Source: Hymenobacter lapidiphilus (GTDB taxonomy: Bacteria; Bacteroidota; Bacteroidia; Cytophagales; Hymenobacteraceae). From it: DNA of 64,000 nucleotides. The notes under the pieces are model-generated. The model worked only from the letters and a program-made list of their open reading frames with translations. It was not told where the DNA came from and made no database searches. Shown here piece after piece: positions 27,101-35,491 of the stretch; the stretch's first letter is position 1, and every line of letters begins with the position of its first letter. Made by a program: the position numbers and the translations under genes. The stretch spans positions 1 to 64,000 of the forward strand of contig NZ_QVLT01000028.1 in the NCBI RefSeq assembly GCF_003417065.2. Direction: 5' to 3'.

Positions 27101-27577
27101 AAAACCGGCCGGGCGCTATCCGAGGAGCTGGCCAAGCTGGCCGGCCAGCAGCAGATGCTGCGCCAAGCAATGCAGGAGCTGGAGAAAATGCAGGGCAACA
27201 AGCCCGGCGGTGGCAAACCCAACCCCAACAAGGACGGGCAGGGCCAGGACGGCGCCGGTGGCCTCGGCGACATCAAGAAAATGATGGAACAAACCGAAAC
27301 CGACCTCGTAAACAAACGGCTGACGGAGCAAACCGTTATGCGCCAGCGCCAAATCCTGACCCGCCTGCTCGAAGCCGAGAAATCGGCCCGCGAGCGGGAC
27401 CAGGATGATAAGCGCGAAGCCCAGACGGCCCAGCAACGTCCGCCTGTTTTTCCGCCCGCTTTCCAGCAGTACCAGCGCCAGCAAACCCGCCAAACCGAGT
27501 TGCTTCGCGCCGTTCCTCCTACCCTCACCCCGTACTATCAGCGTAAGGTGAGCGAGTATTTTCAGCAAATGAAGTAG
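24137..27577 (+). CDS. DUF4175 family membrane protein with Gln-rich coiled coil
   Basis: 1146 residues. Two membrane helices at about 28-52 and 63-82, a third at about 170-190, then an extracytoplasmic beta-rich region (about 195-505), and finally a very long Gln/Glu/Lys-rich helical region (about 510-1090) with low-complexity runs such as QQQQQSQQQLGKNQNQK. This is the DUF4175 architecture conserved in Bacteroidota; the function is unknown, though its size and topology suggest an envelope scaffold. It is followed 51 bases later by the RsbW-like ATPase gene and then ybeY, probably as one transcript. Confidence 0.88.
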   Translation: MGVEQDPATTRALDDVLARLDAFKRKFYLSLLVRGALVAGGLLLSLFLVFNLLEYFLYLPTWVRAGLLFGFVGGMVYAFVRWIWQPLAALTHLRRMLSDEQAARRVGELFPDVQDKLLNALQLRGQAQENALLAASLEQRAGQLRGVEFSQGIDIQRQTRPLWKYVAVPAGVVAVLLLAYPAFFVQGTGRILNYNQKYSPPAPFTFVVENKSLTAFKGEDFSLNVTVEGEVLPNEISIQYEGKERRLTRETGNHFRYDFKQLRQNVDFQLAAAGFSSSEYKLKVKARPNLRDFAIRAVYPAYVGRPAETIRNTGNLTVPEGTELRWEFQTEATDQLQLNFQNPAETVAATPDEAAAGQFYLRRRARRSQNYAVRLRNAASPNRDPIEYQLTVVADAVPEVTLESFQDTTARQFLALGGNLRDDYGFSRLQLHYRILGKNNPNAAYQTRALPLGAGPSQSYAYAWDVRRLSLKPGDRLEYFVQVWDNDGVNGAKPGRSRVAEFRLPSRTEQRQQLASQSQAMQSELSQAAQDSKKMERELAKAQDKLKVKRDLNFQDRKQLKDMLDGKQQMDQALADLKRQFEQLQEQQNQLDPQKNEELAEKAKELQKLMDDLLDPETKKLYEELRKLLEQQEDQNQPDIQKLLQQLENKENTLQKELERALEMFKQLRFEQKQDQALEKLQQLAQEQQKLAEQTEKNDKQNPDNKLSNEQQKAKNEDLKNQQTEQQQKFEEVKEDLKNLKELDKQLDGENGADEMKQDQQEVDQQQQQSQQQLGKNQNQKASQSQSKAAQKMQQMAQQMQQQMEQEESDQQQENIDDLRDILENLLKLSFDEEGLMQQFRQVDQSDPRFVQLGQTQRKLKDDARVVQDSLYALASRVSQIKSFVTREVGEMNGRMDEALDQIKQRNVGRATSSQQQAMTSMNNLALMLNDALQQMQQQQRESQSQQQMQGGGKPGRKKKKGSSAGEGQMGRMQQQLNQQIQQLQQSGKTGRALSEELAKLAGQQQMLRQAMQELEKMQGNKPGGGKPNPNKDGQGQDGAGGLGDIKKMMEQTETDLVNKRLTEQTVMRQRQILTRLLEAEKSARERDQDDKREAQTAQQRPPVFPPAFQQYQRQQTRQTELLRAVPPTLTPYYQRKVSEYFQQMK

Positions 27578-27628
27578 CGTTCTGCTATTTTTACCTTTTA
27601 CCCGCCGCCCTTCTCTTTTTTACCCAGT

Positions 27629-28096
27629 ATGAAGCAGGTTAAAATTCAAATTCCTTCGCTCGTTGAGAACATCCGCGTGGTGGAGAGCTTTATCGACAAC
27701 TCGAAGGATACGTTTCACATCGACGACGATATTTACGGTAACATTATGGTGGCCGTCACCGAGGCCGTCAACAACGCCATCCGTCACGGCAACAAGTTCG
27801 ACAAGGATAAAAACGTACTGCTTTCGCTGCAGGTGGAGTCCGATCGGGTACGGTTTGAGATTGAGGATGAGGGCACCGGCTTCGATTACGAAAATCTGCT
27901 TGACCCGACGGCGCCCGAAAACATCGAGAACCCCGGGGGCCGCGGCATCTTCCTCATCCGCCACCTCGCCGATGAAGTAGAATTCAACAAGGACGGCCGC
28001 CATGTGCTGCTCACCTTCCTGCTGTCCAGTTCCGCGGCCGACGCCGAGGAGCGCCACTCAACCATCAACGGCGCTGAAGCGCCGGCTGCCCGCTAG
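27629..28096 (+). CDS. RsbW-type serine-protein kinase/anti-sigma factor ATPase
   Basis: 155 residues with the GHKL ATPase fold of anti-sigma/anti-anti-sigma switch kinases: N box VAVTEAVNNAIRHGN (about 48-62), G1 box EDEGTGFD (about 84-91) and G2 box PGGRGIFLIR (about 105-114). Such proteins bind a sigma factor or phosphorylate a STAS-domain antagonist. No STAS partner or sigma gene is adjacent. The C-terminal 20 residues look unstructured. Lies between DUF4175 and ybeY on the same strand. Confidence 0.85.
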   Translation: MKQVKIQIPSLVENIRVVESFIDNSKDTFHIDDDIYGNIMVAVTEAVNNAIRHGNKFDKDKNVLLSLQVESDRVRFEIEDEGTGFDYENLLDPTAPENIENPGGRGIFLIRHLADEVEFNKDGRHVLLTFLLSSSAADAEERHSTINGAEAPAAR

Positions 28097-28165
28097 GCTT
28101 TAACCAGGCCGGGTTTTGCTTTTTTTGTTTACTGATTTTCCGTTCCACCCCCGTTTTCGGCTTTC

Positions 28166-28648
28166 ATGAGCGACCTGCCCACTGAGTTCGATGAGTTAGA
28201 TGAGCCGGGACCCGATGCCGAATCGCATGGCATCGAGTTTATGGTGGAGGAGGTGAATTTCGAGCTCGACGACGCCCGCGAACTAACCTCCTGGATTGAG
28301 CGTGTGGCCGAAGTGCACGAGCACGAAATCGTGCAGCTCACCTACATCTTCTGCTCCGACGAGTACCTGCACAAAGTGAACGTGGAGTACCTCGACCACG
28401 ATACTTACACCGACGTCATCTCGTTCGACAACGCCGACGACGCCGATATGCTCGAAGGCGACATCTTTATCTCGGTAGACCGGGTACGCGAAAACGCCGT
28501 CACCCACGGCGTCACTTTCCGCGACGAGCTGCACCGCGTCATGATTCATGGCGTGCTGCATCTGCTCGGCTACGCCGATAAGGACCTGCTCAGCCAGACC
28601 GCCATGCGCAAAAAGGAAGATGACTGCCTGCTGCTCCGCACGTTTTAA
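28166..28648 (+). CDS. ybeY: Endoribonuclease YbeY (rRNA maturation)
   Basis: Zinc-dependent single-strand endoribonuclease for 16S rRNA 3' end maturation and ribosome quality control. 160 residues. The metal site is HGVLHLLGYADK near 128-139; the third position, His in E. coli (GxDH), is Asp here, as in other Bacteroidota YbeY. The conserved TDVISFDN segment is at about 92-99. The first 25 residues are acidic and weakly conserved, so a start at the internal Met before VEEVNF (28241) is possible. A terminator follows. Confidence 0.92.
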   Translation: MSDLPTEFDELDEPGPDAESHGIEFMVEEVNFELDDARELTSWIERVAEVHEHEIVQLTYIFCSDEYLHKVNVEYLDHDTYTDVISFDNADDADMLEGDIFISVDRVRENAVTHGVTFRDELHRVMIHGVLHLLGYADKDLLSQTAMRKKEDDCLLLRTF

Positions 28649-28670
28649 TCTTCTCTTCGTCTGATTTGAA

Positions 28671-28699
28671 AACGCCTGCCGAAACGCGGGCGTTTTTTG
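28671..28699 (+). terminator. Terminator after ybeY
   Basis: Stem aacgcctgc / gcgggcgtt with one G-T pair, CGAAA-type loop, then a run of six T. Confidence 0.8.
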
Positions 28700-28718
28700 T
28701 TCTACTGGCACACCCCAT

Positions 28719-29402
28719 ATGTCCGCCACGCCGCCGCTTGTCATTCCGGGCCGGGCCCTGGATTTTTACCTGGGCCAGGGCTATTACCGCATGCATCAGG
28801 ACCTTTTTACCTGTATGTTTCTGCCCGTGGAGAACGAGGTGTACACCGTACACTGGCTCCGTATGGTGCTGGCCCATGTGGAATACGGCCCAGTTCAGCG
28901 CCGCCTGTTGCGCCAGGCCGAGCGGTTCACGCTTCAGCTACGGCCTTTCGAGCTTACAGTCGAGTTGGAAGAACTCTACGCCCGCTACCGCCAGAGCATC
29001 CGCTTCGACGCGCCCGATACGGTGGAAACCTTCCTGCTGAACGGGGCCACCCACAACGTGTTCCAGACCGAAGTGCTGGAAGTGCGCGACGCGGGCCGGC
29101 TGGTGGCGGCCGGCATCTTCGACAGCGGGGAGCGCACGATGGCCGGCATCATGAACTTCTACGACCCCGAATACCGCAAATTCAGCCTGGGCAAGGTGCT
29201 GATGCTGCTGAAGATGGAGGAGGCCCGCCGCCGCAATTACACGCACTACTACCCCGGTTACGTGGTCCACGGCTACCCCAAGTTCGATTACAAGTTGTTC
29301 CCCTGCCCGGCCGCCACGGAGGTATTTGACTGCCTGCGGGAAGAGTGGCACCCATTTTCTTGGGAGCGAGTGAATACTCAGAACGCGCTACTATCTTCCT
29401 GA
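28719..29402 (+). CDS. Arginyl-tRNA-protein transferase-like protein
   Basis: 227 residues resembling the C-terminal GNAT-fold half of arginyl/leucyl-tRNA-protein transferases: TFLLNGATHNVFQTEVLEVR, GIFDSGERTMAGIMNFYDPE, FSLGKVLMLLKMEEARRRN and YPGYVVHGYPKFDYK. These enzymes attach an amino acid from aminoacyl-tRNA to protein N-termini for N-degron turnover. The Cys-rich N-terminal domain of Ate/Bpt is reduced here (one CMFLP motif), so substrate and amino acid cannot be stated. Between ybeY and mnmG on the same strand. Confidence 0.72.
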   Translation: MSATPPLVIPGRALDFYLGQGYYRMHQDLFTCMFLPVENEVYTVHWLRMVLAHVEYGPVQRRLLRQAERFTLQLRPFELTVELEELYARYRQSIRFDAPDTVETFLLNGATHNVFQTEVLEVRDAGRLVAAGIFDSGERTMAGIMNFYDPEYRKFSLGKVLMLLKMEEARRRNYTHYYPGYVVHGYPKFDYKLFPCPAATEVFDCLREEWHPFSWERVNTQNALLSS

Positions 29403-29406
29403 TTGA

Positions 29407-29500
29407 TTTCACGCAGAGTCTCGCAGTGGGTGACGCAGTGTTTCGGGGTGGTCGTTCACTGCGAAACACTGCGTCATCCACCCCGAGACACTGCGTGAAA
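29407..29500. repeat. Inverted repeat with ACTGCGTGAAA ends
   Basis: 39-base arms at 29407-29445 and 29462-29500 with about four mismatches, 16-base loop. The right end gacactgcgtgaaa also occurs in the small element at 5614-5654. It lies between the arginyltransferase-like gene and mnmG. Confidence 0.8.
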
Positions 29501-29597
29501 AGCATCGACACCGTGAAGGACTCCCATTTAAAAGGCGGTAAATTTGCGGCTGTCAATCCGCGTTGAACTCTTTCCGGCGCAGGCAGATTAACCAACT

Positions 29598-31466
29598 ATG
29601 TTTCAGCAAGAAGAATACGATGTGATTGTGGTGGGCGCGGGCCACGCGGGCTGTGAGGCCGCCGCCGCCGCCGCCACGCTGGGTTCCAAGGTCCTACTCG
29701 TGACCATGAACATGAACACCATTGCCCAGATGTCGTGCAACCCGGCGATGGGCGGCGTGGCTAAGGGGCAGATTGTGCGCGAGGTGGATGCGCTGGGTGG
29801 GTTGTCGGGCATCATCACCGACAAAACCATGATTCAGTTCCGGATGCTGAACCGCTCCAAAGGCCCCGCAATGTGGAGCCCGCGGGCGCAATCGGACCGG
29901 ATGCGCTTTGCCGAGGAGTGGCGCCTGGCGCTGGAGCAAACGCCCAACGTGGATTTCTGGCAGGAGGCCGTAACTGGTTTGCTGGTGGAAGGCGGCGTGT
30001 GCGTGGGCGTGAAAACCCAGCTCGGCATCGAGTTCCGGGCCAAGTCGGTGGTGCTCACCAACGGCACCTTCCTCAACGGCCTCATCCACATCGGCGAGAA
30101 GCAGTTTGGCGGGGGCCGCATGGCCGAGAAGGGCAGCACCGGCCTCACCGAGCAGCTATTGGAGCTGGGCTTCGAGGCAGGCCGCATGAAAACCGGTACC
30201 CCACCCCGCGTGGACGGCCGCAGCCTTGATTATAGTAAGATGGAAGCCCAGCCCGGCGACGAGGTGCCCGGCAAGTTCAGCTACCTCGACACGCCCACGC
30301 TGCCCAAGCAGCGGCCCTGCTATATCACGTACACCAACCCCGAGGTCCACGAAATCCTGAAGGAGGGCTTCGAGAAGTCGCCCATGTTTCAGGGACGTAT
30401 TAAGGGGCTGGGGCCGCGCTACTGCCCGAGCGTGGAGGACAAAATCAACCGCTTCGCCGACAAGGACCGCCACCAGATTTTCGTGGAGCCCGAGGGCTGG
30501 AACACGGTGGAAGTGTACGTGAACGGCTTTTCGAGCAGCCTGCCCGAAGACGTGCAGTACCGCGCTTTGCGTAAAATCGTGGGCTTCGAGAATGCCAAGA
30601 TGTTCCGCCCCGGCTACGCCATCGAGTACGACTACTTCCCGCCCACCCAGCTCCACCTGACGTTGGAAACCAAGCGGGTGGCCAACCTGTATTTCGCGGG
30701 CCAGATAAACGGCACCACCGGCTACGAGGAGGCCGCTTGCCAGGGCCTGATGGCCGGCATCAACGCTCACCGCAAGGTGCACGGCGAGGCCCCGTTCGTG
30801 CTTTCGCGCAGTCAGGCTTATATCGGTGTGCTCATTGATGACCTGGTGAACAAGGGCACCGACGAGCCCTACCGCATGTTCACGAGCCGCGCCGAGCACC
30901 GCCTGCTACTGCGCCAGGACAACGCCGACCTGCGCCTGACGCCGCTGGGCTACGAACTGGGCCTGGCCTCGGAGGAGCGCATGCAGCTGGTGCGCGAAAA
31001 GGAGCAGCAGACCCAAGAAGTAGCCAAGATTCTGAAGAATTTCGGCGTCGAAGCGGTAGAAATCAACGGCTGGCTCACGGAAATGGGCTCGGCTGAAATC
31101 AGTGAGAAAACCCGGGCCGTAAACCTGCTGCGCCGCCCCGGCGTGGAGCTGCCGGCCCTGGCTCAGGCGCTGCCCGGCCTCGCGCTGGCTCTGGCCCCCT
31201 ACCGCCCCGATGCGCTGGAGCAAGCCGAAATTTTGGTGAAGTACGAGGCCTATCTCGAAAAGGAGCACCAGCAGGCCGCCCGCATGCAGGAGCTGGAGAA
31301 CTTCATCATCCAGGGCCGCCTCGATTACCAGGCTATGCCTGCCCTCTCGCACGAGGCCCGCGAAAAGCTGCTCAAGATTCAGCCCGAAACCCTGGGCCAA
31401 GCCAGCCGCATCAGCGGCGTGAGCCCGGCCGATGTGTCGGTGTTGATGGTGTATTTGGGCCGGTAG
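29598..31466 (+). CDS. mnmG: tRNA uridine-5-carboxymethylaminomethyl modification enzyme MnmG (GidA)
   Basis: With MnmE and FAD it installs the cmnm5 group on U34 of several tRNAs. 622 residues, full length. FAD motif [12 protein letters not shown] (11-22); family signatures [20 protein letters not shown] and, near 270, [15 protein letters not shown]-terminal MnmE/tRNA domain ending [17 protein letters not shown]. In many bacteria this gene sits beside the replication origin; here a DnaA-box cluster begins about 3.3 kb downstream. Confidence 0.98.
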   Translation: MFQQEEYDVIVVGAGHAGCEAAAAAATLGSKVLLVTMNMNTIAQMSCNPAMGGVAKGQIVREVDALGGLSGIITDKTMIQFRMLNRSKGPAMWSPRAQSDRMRFAEEWRLALEQTPNVDFWQEAVTGLLVEGGVCVGVKTQLGIEFRAKSVVLTNGTFLNGLIHIGEKQFGGGRMAEKGSTGLTEQLLELGFEAGRMKTGTPPRVDGRSLDYSKMEAQPGDEVPGKFSYLDTPTLPKQRPCYITYTNPEVHEILKEGFEKSPMFQGRIKGLGPRYCPSVEDKINRFADKDRHQIFVEPEGWNTVEVYVNGFSSSLPEDVQYRALRKIVGFENAKMFRPGYAIEYDYFPPTQLHLTLETKRVANLYFAGQINGTTGYEEAACQGLMAGINAHRKVHGEAPFVLSRSQAYIGVLIDDLVNKGTDEPYRMFTSRAEHRLLLRQDNADLRLTPLGYELGLASEERMQLVREKEQQTQEVAKILKNFGVEAVEINGWLTEMGSAEISEKTRAVNLLRRPGVELPALAQALPGLALALAPYRPDALEQAEILVKYEAYLEKEHQQAARMQELENFIIQGRLDYQAMPALSHEAREKLLKIQPETLGQASRISGVSPADVSVLMVYLGR

Positions 31467-31485
31467 GTCGGGAACCGGAAAGCGC

Positions 31486-31624
31486 AAGAACGGTCATTCT
31501 GAGCAGCGCGAAGAATCTCGCGTGCCAAAGTAATCCCTTACAACAGGGTTACTACTGCACGCGAGATTCTTCGCGCTGCTCAGAATGACAGCTAGCTCTG
31601 GTTCCGCTTTGAATGACCGTTCTT
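31486..31624. repeat. Long inverted repeat (family A) with a second nested outer arm
   Basis: Core arms 31493-31524 and 31558-31589 (32 bases, exact complements; they contain gaagaatctcgcgtg like the copies at 1-60 and 3181-3314). An extra outer pair, aagaacggtcattc at 31486-31499 and gaatgaccgttctt at 31611-31624, suggests a composite or twice-inserted element. Downstream of mnmG. Confidence 0.85.
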
Positions 31625-31757
31625 TTTAAGCCTACCAGCGGCCGCAGTTTCATTCGGATTCTGCGGCGCTTTGGTTTTGTACCTTCGCCTTGTGGCTGGC
31701 TTTTCGATGTACACCACTCGTGGCAATCAGCAAAATCAAATTAATTAGCGAGAATCA

Positions 31758-32651
31758 GTGATTTACGAACGGTTGGATGAGTGCCCGGTGTGCGGCAAAA
31801 CGGAACTGCGCAACAAGCTGGTGGTGGAGGATAAGTCGGTGAGCCGCGAGAGTTTTGCCATTCAGCAGTGCGCGGCCTGCACGTTCCAGTTCACCAACCC
31901 CCGGCCCGACGCGGCTCATATCGGGCGCTATTACGAGTCGGACGAGTACGTGTCGCACAATAGCGGAGCGGGCGGTATTATCAACCAGGCCTACAAAGTA
32001 GCGCGTGTGTTTACCATGCGCCGCAAGGTAGGGCTGCTCAATAAACTGGTACCGGCCAAGGGCAAATTGTTCGATTACGGCTGCGGCACGGGCCACTTTC
32101 TGGCCGCCGCCAAGACCGATGGCTGGCAGGTAGCCGGCTGGGAGCCCAACGTCGGGGCCCGCGAGGAGGCCAGCCGGCGCGTGGGCCAGCCCATCGGCCT
32201 GGCCGGGCTGGTCAATTTCCAGGAGGCTTCCTTCGACGCCATCACGCTCTGGCACGTGCTCGAACACGTGCACGAGCTCAACAGTACGCTCAAACAGCTC
32301 ATCCGGCTGCTACGGCCCGGCGGTACGCTGGTTATTGCCGTGCCCAACGTAGAAAGCCTCGATGCCCAGCACTACGGTCCCGACTGGGCTGCCTACGATG
32401 TGCCCCGTCACCTCTACCATTTCAGCCCCAAAACCATGAAGCTGCTGCTTAAAAAGCACCGGCTGCAGGTGGAGCAGGAGCTGCCCATGCCGCTGGATGC
32501 CTATTACGTGAGTATGCTCAGCGAAAAGCACCGGGGCAGCCAGCGCGGTGGCCTGCTCTCGGTTTTGAAAACCGGCTATAACTCCAACCAGTACGCTGCC
32601 CGCCACGAGGGCCAGTACAGCAGCGTGATGTACGTAGCCCGCAAGCGGTAG
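31758..32651 (+). CDS. Class I SAM-dependent methyltransferase with N-terminal zinc ribbon
   Basis: 297 residues, apparent GTG start (reads MIYERLDECPVCGK). A four-Cys zinc ribbon (CPVCG at 9-13, CAAC at about 39-42) is followed by a methyltransferase core with motif I LFDYGCGTGHFLAAAKTDGW near 95-114, TLWHVLEHVHEL and LRPGGTLVIAVPNVES. This architecture occurs in methyltransferases acting on sugars or other small metabolites in surface polysaccharide synthesis; the substrate is not identifiable. Flanked on both sides by long inverted repeats. Confidence 0.82.
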   Translation: MIYERLDECPVCGKTELRNKLVVEDKSVSRESFAIQQCAACTFQFTNPRPDAAHIGRYYESDEYVSHNSGAGGIINQAYKVARVFTMRRKVGLLNKLVPAKGKLFDYGCGTGHFLAAAKTDGWQVAGWEPNVGAREEASRRVGQPIGLAGLVNFQEASFDAITLWHVLEHVHELNSTLKQLIRLLRPGGTLVIAVPNVESLDAQHYGPDWAAYDVPRHLYHFSPKTMKLLLKKHRLQVEQELPMPLDAYYVSMLSEKHRGSQRGGLLSVLKTGYNSNQYAARHEGQYSSVMYVARKR

Positions 32652-32675
32652 GAGAGGGGAGTGGTTGAAACAGGG

Positions 32676-32824
32676 AGCCATTGCAGATAACGAGAACGTC
32701 ATGCTGAGCGCAGCCGAAGCATCTCTACCGCAACACTAACCCCACCGTTTGATTGCCAGTGCAACGAAGCAGTAGAGATGCTTCGGCTGCGCTCAGCATG
32801 ACGTTCTCGTTATCTGCAATGGCT
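32676..32824. repeat. Perfect 53-base inverted repeat
   Basis: Arms 32676-32728 and 32772-32824 are exact complements; loop of 43 bases. The inner arm reads catgctgagcgcagccgaag, a variant of the family A core. It lies between the methyltransferase gene and the Ig-like lipoprotein gene. Confidence 0.92.
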
Positions 32825-32903
32825 TTCTGAACAACTGCAATTAGTTTTCCGGCACCATCGTTCTCAAAATCCGCGTACTCTTTACCAATCTGCAAAACCC
32901 ACG

Positions 32904-34528
32904 ATGCGCATAGCTTTCCTTCTGATTACGGCCGGAACCCTGGGCAGCTGCGCGGCCATCAGCTCGCCCGAGGGCGGTATCCGCGACACTACGCTGCCCA
33001 AGCTCATCAGCTCCACACCTGCCAATGGCGCCCGTAACGTAACGGGACAAAGTATCCGGCTGGATTTTTCGGAGCAGGTGCAGCTGACGGATCTGGCCAA
33101 GAACCTGCTCGTGGCTCCGGTGCTCGACCCGGCCAACACCTACAAAATCCGGGAAGACCGCACGTCCGTTACGCTCACTTTCGAGCAGCCTTTTAAGCCC
33201 AACACCACCTACTCGTTCAATTTCGGCGACGCCATCAGCGACATCACCGAAAAGAACAAGGCGGCCAACGTTTCGGTCAGCTTCAGCACCGGGGCCCAGC
33301 TCGATTCGGGCGCGGTTCGTGGCAGCGTGGTGGGCCTGCTCAGCCAGCAGCCAGCCGAGGGCGTATCGGTACTACTCTATCCCGAGGCCGATACCTCGGA
33401 CATCAAGCGGGGCATACCCACGTACCTGGCCCGCACTGATAAGCAGGGCAATTTTGCCCTGCGCTACCTGAAGGAAGGCCGCTACCGCGCCTACGCGCTG
33501 GCCGACAAGAACCAGACGAACCGCTACGAGGAGCCCGAAGCCGTAGCCTACCGGCCCGGCGGCCAGCTGCTTACGGTGGGCCCCCGGCCCGACACGCTGC
33601 GCTTCGTGCTGACCAAGCCCGACAGCCGCCGCCCACTCGTTACGACCCAGAAAAGCTCGCCCACCGACCAGCGCATCAGCTACAACGAGGGCCTGCTGAC
33701 GGCTACGCTCGCGCCGCTCGGCAGCGCGGCCGCCCCGCCGCCGCCGGCCCTGCAGGAAGCCCTGCAGCTGACCGAGCGCAACCGCACGGCTGTTCTTTAC
33801 CGCACCGCCGCCCTCACCGAAGGCCGCTACCTGCTGGCCGCCACCGACAGCGCCGGCAACGTGGCCCGCGATACCATTGCCGTGAAGTTCGCCGAGCCTC
33901 CGCCGAAGGCGCCCAAGCCGGTGCCGGCCTATACCGTGGAAGGCAGCCCCAGGGAAGTGTACCGCCAGGGCCAGGTAAAGTTCGTGTTCACCGAGCCCAT
34001 CCGGTTCGACCCCAAAAAGCCCATTGGTACGCTGGTGGAAGACTCGCTCAAGCGCCGCCCGCTACGCCTGCCGCAGGATGCAGCCTCAGTCCCGACCGCA
34101 CCACGCTGGCTCTCACCCTCGATACCAAGGCCCAGAAAACGGTGACGCTGCTGCTCGACAGCACCGCCATCCAGAGCATTACGGACCGGCCGCTGGGGCT
34201 GCGGCCGCTCAAGCTCAAGGTAGTCGACCAGACCACGACCGGCACGCTCAGCGGCCCCATCCTGACCACCGCCAAACGCTACTGGGTGCAGCTACTCGAC
34301 GAAAAGGGCCAGGTGCTGCTCAGCCTCGATACGCCCAAGGGCAACTACCGCTTCGATAACCTCGCACCCGCCACCTACCGCCTGCGCGTGCTCATCGACA
34401 CCAACCAGGACGGCCGCTGGCAGGGCGGCGACCCGGACCTGAAAGCCGCGCCCGAGCCGGTTTTCCTCTTCCCCAAGCCCATCACCATCCGCTCGAACTT
34501 CGACAACGTGGAAACGCTGAGCTTCTGA
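32904..34528 (+). pseudogene. Ig-like domain lipoprotein, frameshifted near 34080
   Basis: A lipoprotein signal (ITAGTLGSC, Cys16) and an N-terminal Ig-like domain (about 30-130; PPEGG/RDTT region followed by SSTPANGARNVTG) are typical of an abundant Bacteroidota family of about 540 residues. The first frame loses similarity after LRLPQDA and stops at 34145. Shifting by one base at about 34080 gives SLSPDRTTLALTLDTKAQK and continues to DNVETLSF at 34528. Adding one G (reading QDGSLSPD) restores a single protein of about 541 residues. Real frameshift or assembly error cannot be decided here. A strong terminator follows. Confidence 0.85.
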
Positions 34529-34556
34529 CGCGGCCCTTTAGGCCTCCACATCCTCA

Positions 34557-34592
34557 AAAAGCCCGAATCCGTCCTCCGGATTCGGGCTTTTG
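34557..34592. terminator. Strong terminator after the Ig-like lipoprotein gene
   Basis: Perfect 15-base arms aaaagcccgaatccg / cggattcgggctttt with a 5-base loop; T-runs on both strands. Confidence 0.92.
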
Positions 34593-34794
34593 CTTTAGGA
34601 CGGAGCAGGCAGAAGCAGTGTTTCTGTTCGGCGGTCCATTTGAGTGCCCCGGGTCGGTTTGTTTGGGGTGATAATTACCCCGATTCGGACAGCTGGCTAT
34701 GGCTGGGTATTGACAATCGGGTCCGGCCAGCTTCCGGTGGGCAACCGGCCGGACATAGTCCTATTTTGCGCTATATAGAGGTCGGGCTTGAAAG

Positions 34795-35312
34795 ATATCC
34801 ACAGCGCAAATCGGCGGTTGGGTGCTGTCAGTGGCTTTTTACCAACCCCGGCCAGGGCTAATCCACATAGTTTTCCACGTCTGCAACGCCTGCACGCACA
34901 ACCTGTGGATAAGAGTGGGGAAACATGGGGATAACACGTGGAGAAGTTGCGGACATCTTTTTTTGGTAGTTCGGCCGCTCCGACAGCCCTGTTATCCACT
35001 TGAGGGGTGGTGGATAAGGGTGGATAACTATCCCCCGAAAATCACACAATCCACATCGGTCCGGGGCTGTGGATTGTGGATATCGGGATAAGTCCTGTGG
35101 ATTGTGAAAAACCTCGTTAATCGTCTGATAATAAATGTTTTATTATCCACACACCCTGTTGGCAGACGGTGGATAAGTCTGGTCTTGTACACATGTTATC
35201 CCGACCGTGGATAACTCTCTTTTCTTATCCACTTATCAACAGCCCTAACGATGGGGATTAAAAAGAATTATTTAAAAAAATATTTTTCAAAAGTTATTAA
35301 GCTTGTGGATAA
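34795..35312. other. oriC: Candidate replication origin: DnaA-box cluster with AT-rich tract
   Basis: Non-coding. Perfect TTATCCACA/TGTGGATAA boxes lie at 34904-34912, 35143-35151 and 35304-35312. One-mismatch boxes start at 34795, 34859, 34992, 35009, 35019, 35075, 35168, 35206, 35225 and 35233, and there are several weaker ones. Boxes occur in both orientations. Bases 35256-35300 are almost all A/T, a likely DNA-unwinding element, directly followed by the last perfect box. A further perfect box lies outside, at 36716-36724. mnmG lies 3.3 kb upstream. Missing: dnaA/dnaN in the window and a strand switch of genes at this point. Confidence 0.72.
35256..35300. other. AT-rich putative DNA-unwinding element
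   Basis: 45 bases with only three G/C, in an otherwise GC-rich genome, placed between DnaA-like boxes at 35233-35241 and 35304-35312. Confidence 0.6.
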
Positions 35313-35491
35313 GCGGGTTGGTTTCCGGAAATAGCCCGAACCCCGGCAGGAACTCAGGCAAGGTCGGGGACGGCCGGCGCAGGGCCAATGCGGCCGGGTT
35401 TGCGGGTTTCGCCGCAACCGGGGCAGCCCCCCCGAGCGAAGCCGCGTATATAGGGCGTTGCTCCTTGCCGGTTGTTACCCGGCCGCCGCCT

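Noticed and set aside
34640..34861. 73-codon frame just before the DnaA-box cluster
   Set aside because: No similarity or sensible composition; it runs into DnaA boxes and looks like chance.
35303..35491. In-frame upstream extension of the DUF4385 gene
   Set aside because: Family similarity starts at MPFDYNLDF; the extension overlaps the AT-rich origin candidate and its last DnaA box.
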